Below are positions 34,657-38,478 of a stretch of DNA of 38,478 nucleotides, piece after piece. The notes under the pieces were generated by a model. The model was given only the letters and a program-made list of their open reading frames with translations, did no database searches and was not told the DNA's origin. The translations under genes were made by a program, and so were the position numbers. Positions within the stretch are counted from its first letter, which is position 1. Every line of letters begins with the position of its first letter. Source of the DNA: Luteolibacter sp. (GTDB taxonomy: Bacteria > Verrucomicrobiota > Verrucomicrobiia > Verrucomicrobiales > Akkermansiaceae); assembly GCA_030696085.1 (NCBI GenBank), contig JAUYNL010000090.1:1-38478 (forward strand), written 5' to 3'.

Positions 34657-35658
34657 TCAGCGCTCGCTCAGCCAGGTGGCGGCCTGCCTCGCGAAGTAGG
34701 TCAGGATCATGGAGGCTCCCGCGCGCTTGATGGCGATGAGCGACTCCAGCACGGCGGCGCGCTCGTCCAGCCAACCGGCGGCGACGGCGCTCTTGAGCAT
34801 CAGATACTCGCCGCTCACCTGATAGGCGGCCACCGGCAGCGTGCTGGTCTCGCGCACTTTCGAGATGACATCCAGGTAGAGTCCGGCGGGCTTCACCATC
34901 AACATGTCCGCGCCCTCCGCCTCATCGAGCAGCGCCTCCCTGATCGACTCGCGGATGTTTCCGGGATCCATCTGATAGGTCTGCTTGTCGCCCTCCTTCG
35001 GCGAGGAGTCCAGCGCTCCGCGGAAGGGTCCGTAAAAGGCGGATGCGTATTTCGCGGTGTAGCTGAGAATGGAAACATCGGTGAAATGCTCCGCATCCAG
35101 CGCGTCACGGATCGCGGCGACACGGCCATCCATCATGTCGGAGGGGGCGACGATGTCAGCTCCGGCGCGGGCGTGGCAGAGCGCCTGCAGGCAGAGGATC
35201 TCCACGGTTTCGTCATTGAGGATGTTGAGCTCGCCCGATGGTTCCCGGTGGACGAGGCCGTCGTGGCCGTCGGAATTGTAGGGATCTAGCGCCACATCCG
35301 TGATGACGCATAGCGTGGGATGAGCCGCCTTGAGCAGGCGGACCGCATGGGGCACGAGGCCGTCGTCATTGTGGCATTCACCGGCTTTCGGCGATTTGAG
35401 CTCCTCGTCGATTTTCGGAAACAATACGATCGCCGGAATCCCGAGCGCGTGCGCCTCGCCGGCCTCACGCACCAGGCTTTCCAGGGACCAGCGGGTGACG
35501 CCCGGCATCGAGGTGATCGGCGTGTCCGCGGATTCCTTGTGCAGGAACAAGGGCAGGATGAAATCCGCGGGCGAGAGTGTGGTTTCGCGGACCAGCGAGC
35601 GGATCGCGGGCGTGCGGCGGTTGCGGCGTGGACGAAGCATGGCGGGGAGGATGGACAT
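34657..35658 (-). CDS. hemB: Delta-aminolevulinic acid dehydratase (porphobilinogen synthase)
   Basis: The protein has 333 residues. It joins two 5-aminolevulinate molecules to porphobilinogen in heme synthesis. It has RRNRRTPAIRSLVRET, FPKIDEELKSPKAGE, the two active-site lysines in ILSYTAKYASAFYGPFR and DMLMVKPAGLYLD, and AYQVSGEYLM. At the zinc-site position, where E. coli has Cys residues, it reads VALDPYNSDGHDGLV with Asp, so it belongs to the Mg-type enzymes without catalytic zinc. I used ATG 35658; ATG 35640 (MLRPRRN) is possible. It is last in the pdxJ operon and supplies heme that the cytochromes nearby would need. Confidence 0.95.
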   Translation of the reverse strand: MSILPAMLRPRRNRRTPAIRSLVRETTLSPADFILPLFLHKESADTPITSMPGVTRWSLESLVREAGEAHALGIPAIVLFPKIDEELKSPKAGECHNDDGLVPHAVRLLKAAHPTLCVITDVALDPYNSDGHDGLVHREPSGELNILNDETVEILCLQALCHARAGADIVAPSDMMDGRVAAIRDALDAEHFTDVSILSYTAKYASAFYGPFRGALDSSPKEGDKQTYQMDPGNIRESIREALLDEAEGADMLMVKPAGLYLDVISKVRETSTLPVAAYQVSGEYLMLKSAVAAGWLDERAAVLESLIAIKRAGASMILTYFARQAATWLSER

Positions 35659-35719
35659 GGATCCCCGGACGATCAACTTCGAAGGTGGGAATCGATTCGC
35701 GGCATTCGCACGGACGCGC

Positions 35720-36280
35720 CTACCCACCGCCGCCTTCTCGCTCCTCGCGGCGGAATGCCTCCATCTCGCGCTTGAGCGGTTCCCAATATTGACGCTCCTT
35801 CTCCTGCTCCACGCGGACTTCGGCGTCGAGCGCGGCGCGGAGTGACGGCAAGTCGCCATCGCGGGCAAGGGCCAGCAGCGGACGGGCGGAGAGGAGCTGT
35901 TCGGTTTCCTGCGGAAAGCGGCGGGTGAGTTCGGCGGAGCGGGATTTCTTCAACCAGAAATCGATCCATTCGGCTGTCGGTTGAGAGCGGTTTTCCCGGT
36001 AGTGGATTGAAACCAGCGCATCAATGACGGGCCAATCTTTCGCACGCTGGGCCTTCTTGGCTTCCACCAGATCAGGCACGCTCAACAGGTTGAAAACCTC
36101 ACCATCCGCGCCAGCCACAACGGTCCGCCGGTCCCGGAGCAATTCAAATGACGCCAAGCCGCGCAGACGGGTCATGATGTCGATTCTCAAACCCTCAACG
36201 ACGGGTGCGCCGCAGCGGAAATGGACCGCATGCCCCTTTTCCAATAGACCGGGGCCGAATCGCGGGCGGGGTTTGTCCAT
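35720..36280 (-). CDS. Nucleotidyltransferase-like protein lacking the catalytic N-terminal half
   Basis: The protein has 186 residues. Residues ~18-85 (HFRCGAPVVEGLRIDIMTRL, then VFNLLSVPDLVEAKKAQRAK and DWPVIDALVSIHY) resemble the second half of small minimal-nucleotidyltransferase proteins of the 'LSLxDLixAKxxxxRxKD' type. The usual GS-x(8)-DxD catalytic motif should lie upstream, but upstream of 36280 the frame reads into acpS. The C-terminal ~60 residues are charged and helical (AEVRVEQEKERQYWEPLKRE). It is either truncated or a family that does not need the catalytic half. It sits 19 bp after acpS and 61 bp before hemB. Confidence 0.6.
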   Translation of the reverse strand: MDKPRPRFGPGLLEKGHAVHFRCGAPVVEGLRIDIMTRLRGLASFELLRDRRTVVAGADGEVFNLLSVPDLVEAKKAQRAKDWPVIDALVSIHYRENRSQPTAEWIDFWLKKSRSAELTRRFPQETEQLLSARPLLALARDGDLPSLRAALDAEVRVEQEKERQYWEPLKREMEAFRREEREGGGG

Positions 36281-36299
36281 GGGTTTGACCCTGGGTTTT

Positions 36300-36686
36300 T
36301 CAGTGGCCACAGAGCGCGATGGCATTGGCGGCGGCGTAGTCGCGGGCGTGGGTGAGGCTGATCTGGATTTCGGTGATGCCGTGTTGTTTGGCAAACGCTT
36401 CGGCGGCGCCACTGAGGCGGAGTTTCGGTGCGCCGCTTGCGTCGTGGATCACTTCCAGATCGTGCAGGCCGGCGTGAGCGCCGATGCCGGTGCCCAGGGC
36501 CTTGGAAACCGCTTCCTTGGCGGCGAAACGCGCGGCGTAGTGCATGGAGGATTGTTTCCGCGTCTCGCAGTAGGCGCGCTCCGCAGCCGTGAAGATTTTC
36601 GCTAGAAACGGCTCTCCATGACGCCCGATGGCGGAGGCGATGCGCTCCACCTCCACCACGTCGATGCCGATGCCGAAAACACGCAT
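36300..36686 (-). CDS. acpS: Holo-[acyl-carrier-protein] synthase
   Basis: The protein has 128 residues, the standard length. It transfers 4'-phosphopantetheine from CoA to acyl carrier protein, and is cytoplasmic and Mg-dependent. Signature blocks are MRVFGIGIDVVEVERI (metal Asp), FTAAERAYC and FAAKEAVSKALGTGI, with a C-terminal ISLTHARDYAAANAIA. It starts 2 bp after the pdxJ stop. The pdxJ-acpS pair is widespread in bacteria, including E. coli. Confidence 0.95.
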   Translation of the reverse strand: MRVFGIGIDVVEVERIASAIGRHGEPFLAKIFTAAERAYCETRKQSSMHYAARFAAKEAVSKALGTGIGAHAGLHDLEVIHDASGAPKLRLSGAAEAFAKQHGITEIQISLTHARDYAAANAIALCGH

Positions 36687-36688
36687 GA

Positions 36689-37435
36689 TCAGCCGGGGTA
36701 GGAGGCCATGAGATCCTTCATTTCGCGCACGGCCACGGTCATGCCGACCCGCATGGCGCGCGATACAATGCTGTGGCCGATATTGAGCTCCGCCAGGTGG
36801 GGAACACCCCACAGGCGGGTGAGGTTCTGATAGTTGATGCCGTGGCCGGCGTTCACCTGGAGGGCGGCGGCATGGCCGGCTTGGGCGGCATCGATCAGGC
36901 GCTGGAGCTCGGTTTCCACGGCAGCGCCCGTGGCATTGGAGAAACATCCGGTGTGCAGCTCGATCATTTCCGCGCAGGTCTCGGCGGCGGAACGCACCTG
37001 GGCGACATCCGGATCGATGAACAGACTGACCTTGATGCCCGCATCCTGCAAACGGGCGACCGCCATGCGGATCTTGTCGAAACCAGCGCTCACATCCAGG
37101 CCGCCCTCGGTGGTGATTTCCTGGCGCGACTCCGGCACCAGACAAGCAAAGTCCGGCTTGAGCTTCAGGGCGATGCCGATCATTTCATCCGTCACCCCCA
37201 TCTCGAAATTGAGCGGCAGCGGAATCTCGGAGCGGATCCGGAAGGCATCCGCATCCTGCATGTGGCGGCGGTCGCCGCGGACGTGGATGGTGAGGGAATC
37301 CGCGCCACCAGCGAGGGAGTCCTGGCCGGCCACCAGCGGGCTGGGCTCCACATTCGGAGACTCCGGCATCCGCGCATAGCGGGCCTGGCGCAGAGTGGCG
37401 ATGTGATCGATGTTGACTCCCAGCAGCAATGGCAT
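36689..37435 (-). CDS. pdxJ: Pyridoxine 5'-phosphate synthase
   Basis: The protein has 248 residues. It makes pyridoxine 5'-phosphate from 1-deoxyxylulose 5-phosphate and 3-amino-2-oxopropyl phosphate, and acts in the cytoplasm as a ring of TIM barrels. It has LLGVNIDHIATLRQARYARM, GADSLTIHVRGDRRHMQD, FEMGVTDEM, LVPESRQEITTEGGLDV, SLFIDPD, VNAGHGINYQN and ELNIGHSIVSRA. The start ATG 37433-37435 has a TAAGG about 7 nt upstream, one of the few Shine-Dalgarno-like sites here; a longer open frame upstream is not family-like. It is the first gene of the minus-strand operon. Confidence 0.96.
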   Translation of the reverse strand: MPLLLGVNIDHIATLRQARYARMPESPNVEPSPLVAGQDSLAGGADSLTIHVRGDRRHMQDADAFRIRSEIPLPLNFEMGVTDEMIGIALKLKPDFACLVPESRQEITTEGGLDVSAGFDKIRMAVARLQDAGIKVSLFIDPDVAQVRSAAETCAEMIELHTGCFSNATGAAVETELQRLIDAAQAGHAAALQVNAGHGINYQNLTRLWGVPHLAELNIGHSIVSRAMRVGMTVAVREMKDLMASYPG

Positions 37436-37724
37436 GCGCCGCCTTAGCGCCGGGAGAGGCGGCAGGCAAGACCGGTATTTCATTTCAGGGCGCATGGCTT
37501 CCCCGGGCGGGTCCCTTGAGGAGATTCCATCCCTGGATGAACCCGGATGATCGATGAGAATCAGGCCCATTCAACGCTGCCAGTCGAAAAGCCATCGCCG
37601 CCTTTGCGTGCTCTATTCGCCCCCCCCGGAGAAGGCATCGCAGCCCCGGCGCTCACCTTTCGTGGCGTTCCGGCATCCGCCAATCTCACCCAGCCGCCTC
37701 ATACACGCACTCCCGGCTTTCCTG

Positions 37725-38345
37725 TTACTTTTCCAGCACATGTTGGAAAAGCACTCCGAATTTCTACTCGAATAGCGCGGTCGTGTATTTCTCGGGCAAT
37801 CCGGCATCCCGCATCTTTTCAAACACCACCCGCACAGCGGCTCGCGTCGTTCGTTTCGTCCGCCATGCGAGAACAAGCTTCTCGGCCTTCAGTTTCGCTG
37901 GCAGATCCTTGCACACCTTCCTAATCGCTTCGATTTCCTGCGGCGCGAGATCCGGGACGGAGCGGGTGAGGAAATCGTCTTCGCTTCCGTGCCGGGTTTC
38001 TTCCGCGCATCGGTGACGATGGACTTATCCGGCACCTCGGAAATTTCGCCCATCACTTTCGTGATGTTCACCGGGTCCTTGTCGGAGCGCACCGCTTTCG
38101 CCAGCTCGGAGATCACCGGCACCCTTGGCGCTAACAACGGGATCACCAGGTCCGGCATCACCGCCTTGTAAAGCCGCGCCACTTCGTTCGCCTTGTCGCC
38201 ATACACCCGGTTGGCACTGGCGATGGTTTGCATCAACGTGCGACCGCGCATCGGCTTGTCCAGATAGAGCCGGCGCGTCGAAGCCCGTGAGCCACATCGC
38301 GCAGACGAAGACCATGCGGAAGAAATCGGCGGGATTCCAGGGCAT
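37725..38345 (-). pseudogene. hsdR: Decayed type I restriction enzyme HsdR, C-terminal remnant
   Basis: The minus strand carries pieces of the HsdR helicase and C-terminal (DUF3387) regions in order. FRMVFVCAMWLTGFDAP (near 38330) is followed by a frameshift near 38270, then RLYLDKPMRGRTLMQTIASA with NRVYGDK. Sequence normally found after that is missing, and AKAVRSDKDPVNITKVMGEI comes next. A second frameshift lies near 37980, then DFLTRSVPDLAPQEIEA and KAEKLVLAWRTKRTTRAAVR. An in-frame TAG at 37764-37766 is followed by KFGVLFQHVLEK and the true-end TAA at 37725. It has at least two frameshifts, one deletion and one stop, so it is non-functional. No hsdM or hsdS is in the window. Confidence 0.85.
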
Positions 38346-38382
38346 CTACATTTGAAATTGGCTAACAATCAGGGCTTGTACT

Positions 38383-38394
38383 AAACGGTCGTTT
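38383..38394. promoter_or_regulatory. TetR-type palindrome upstream of a partial gene
   Basis: AAACG (38383-38387) and CGTTT (38390-38394) flank GT; outer bases extend the symmetry (CTAAACG…CGTTTGAT). The core resembles AAACGACCGTTT-type sites bound by some TetR/AcrR repressors. It lies 15 bp before the possible start at 38410. Confidence 0.4.
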
Positions 38395-38409
38395 GATTTA
38401 TTGGGCCGG

Positions 38410-38478
38410 ATGGCCACCCCGAACCACACTCATTCCACTATCGATTTCCGCCGCGGACTCCCCAATGGTCTTGAAATG
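38410..38478 (+). CDS. Possible start of a gene running off the right edge
   Basis: ATG at 38410 opens a frame (MATPNHTHSTIDFRRGLPNG, 23 residues to the edge) without a stop. Too little is present to name a family. A palindromic operator-like site just upstream supports a real gene start. The frame could also be chance. Confidence 0.3.
   Translation, partial: MATPNHTHSTIDFRRGLPNGLEM

Noticed and set aside
36687-37570. Upstream extension of the PdxJ frame to 37570
   Set aside because: PdxJ proteins start close to LLGVNIDH; the extra ~45 residues are not family-like, and a Shine-Dalgarno-like TAAGG supports 37435.
37728-37751. Hairpin TTTTCCA/TGGAAAA as a terminator
   Set aside because: It lies inside the final codons of the hsdR remnant (LFQHVLEK) and has no T-tract, so it is more likely chance coding sequence.

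Overview
The window is GC-rich bacterial DNA. It most likely comes from a free-living member of the Verrucomicrobiota, close to Luteolibacter or Haloferula; this is inferred from gene content, not from a marker gene. Supporting signs are a GreA-type factor with a very long N-terminal extension (a form also known from chlamydiae), a DUF1501 / PPC-domain / DUF1549-DUF1553 cytochrome / WD40-cytochrome operon typical of Planctomycetes and Verrucomicrobia, several secreted sulfatases, and start codons mostly without a Shine-Dalgarno sequence.

Layout. Positions 1-737 hold two nested IS66-family elements: the right end of one on the + strand sits inside tnpB of another on the - strand. A gene-poor stretch follows (738-1120). 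Next come a small glutaredoxin and a cell-surface signalling cassette (ECF sigma factor, single-pass membrane protein, secreted PDZ protein; 1565-3306). The GreA-like protein and enolase follow, closed by a strong terminator near 6700, and then an exported protein of unknown function.

From about 8.1 to 23.5 kb lies the main accessory locus. A divergent AraC-type regulator faces ten co-directional genes: an SphA-type outer-membrane channel, a second beta-barrel-like protein, a 515-residue sulfatase, an exported HAD-2H phosphoesterase fusion, a ~785-residue sulfatase, aquaporin Z, a second ~785-residue sulfatase, a DUF502 membrane protein, an exported SnoaL-like protein and an exported repeat/TPR protein. 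Nearly all products are exported or membrane-bound. I read it as an envelope system that takes up and desulfates, and perhaps dephosphorylates, an unidentified sulfate ester. A terminator closes it.

From 23.6 to 32.0 kb four tightly packed genes (three within 4-nt overlaps) encode an exported DUF1501 protein, a PPC-domain protein, a large multi-heme DUF1549/DUF1553 protein and a cytochrome-WD40-coiled-coil protein. This looks like one envelope complex of unknown function.

From 32.0 to 37.4 kb are housekeeping genes: a YbjN-like protein, dapA, a class V aminotransferase, and a minus-strand operon pdxJ-acpS-(nucleotidyltransferase-like fragment)-hemB. The right edge holds a decayed type I restriction hsdR remnant, a TetR-type palindrome and the first codons of a possible gene. 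I saw no rRNA, tRNA or CRISPR array.
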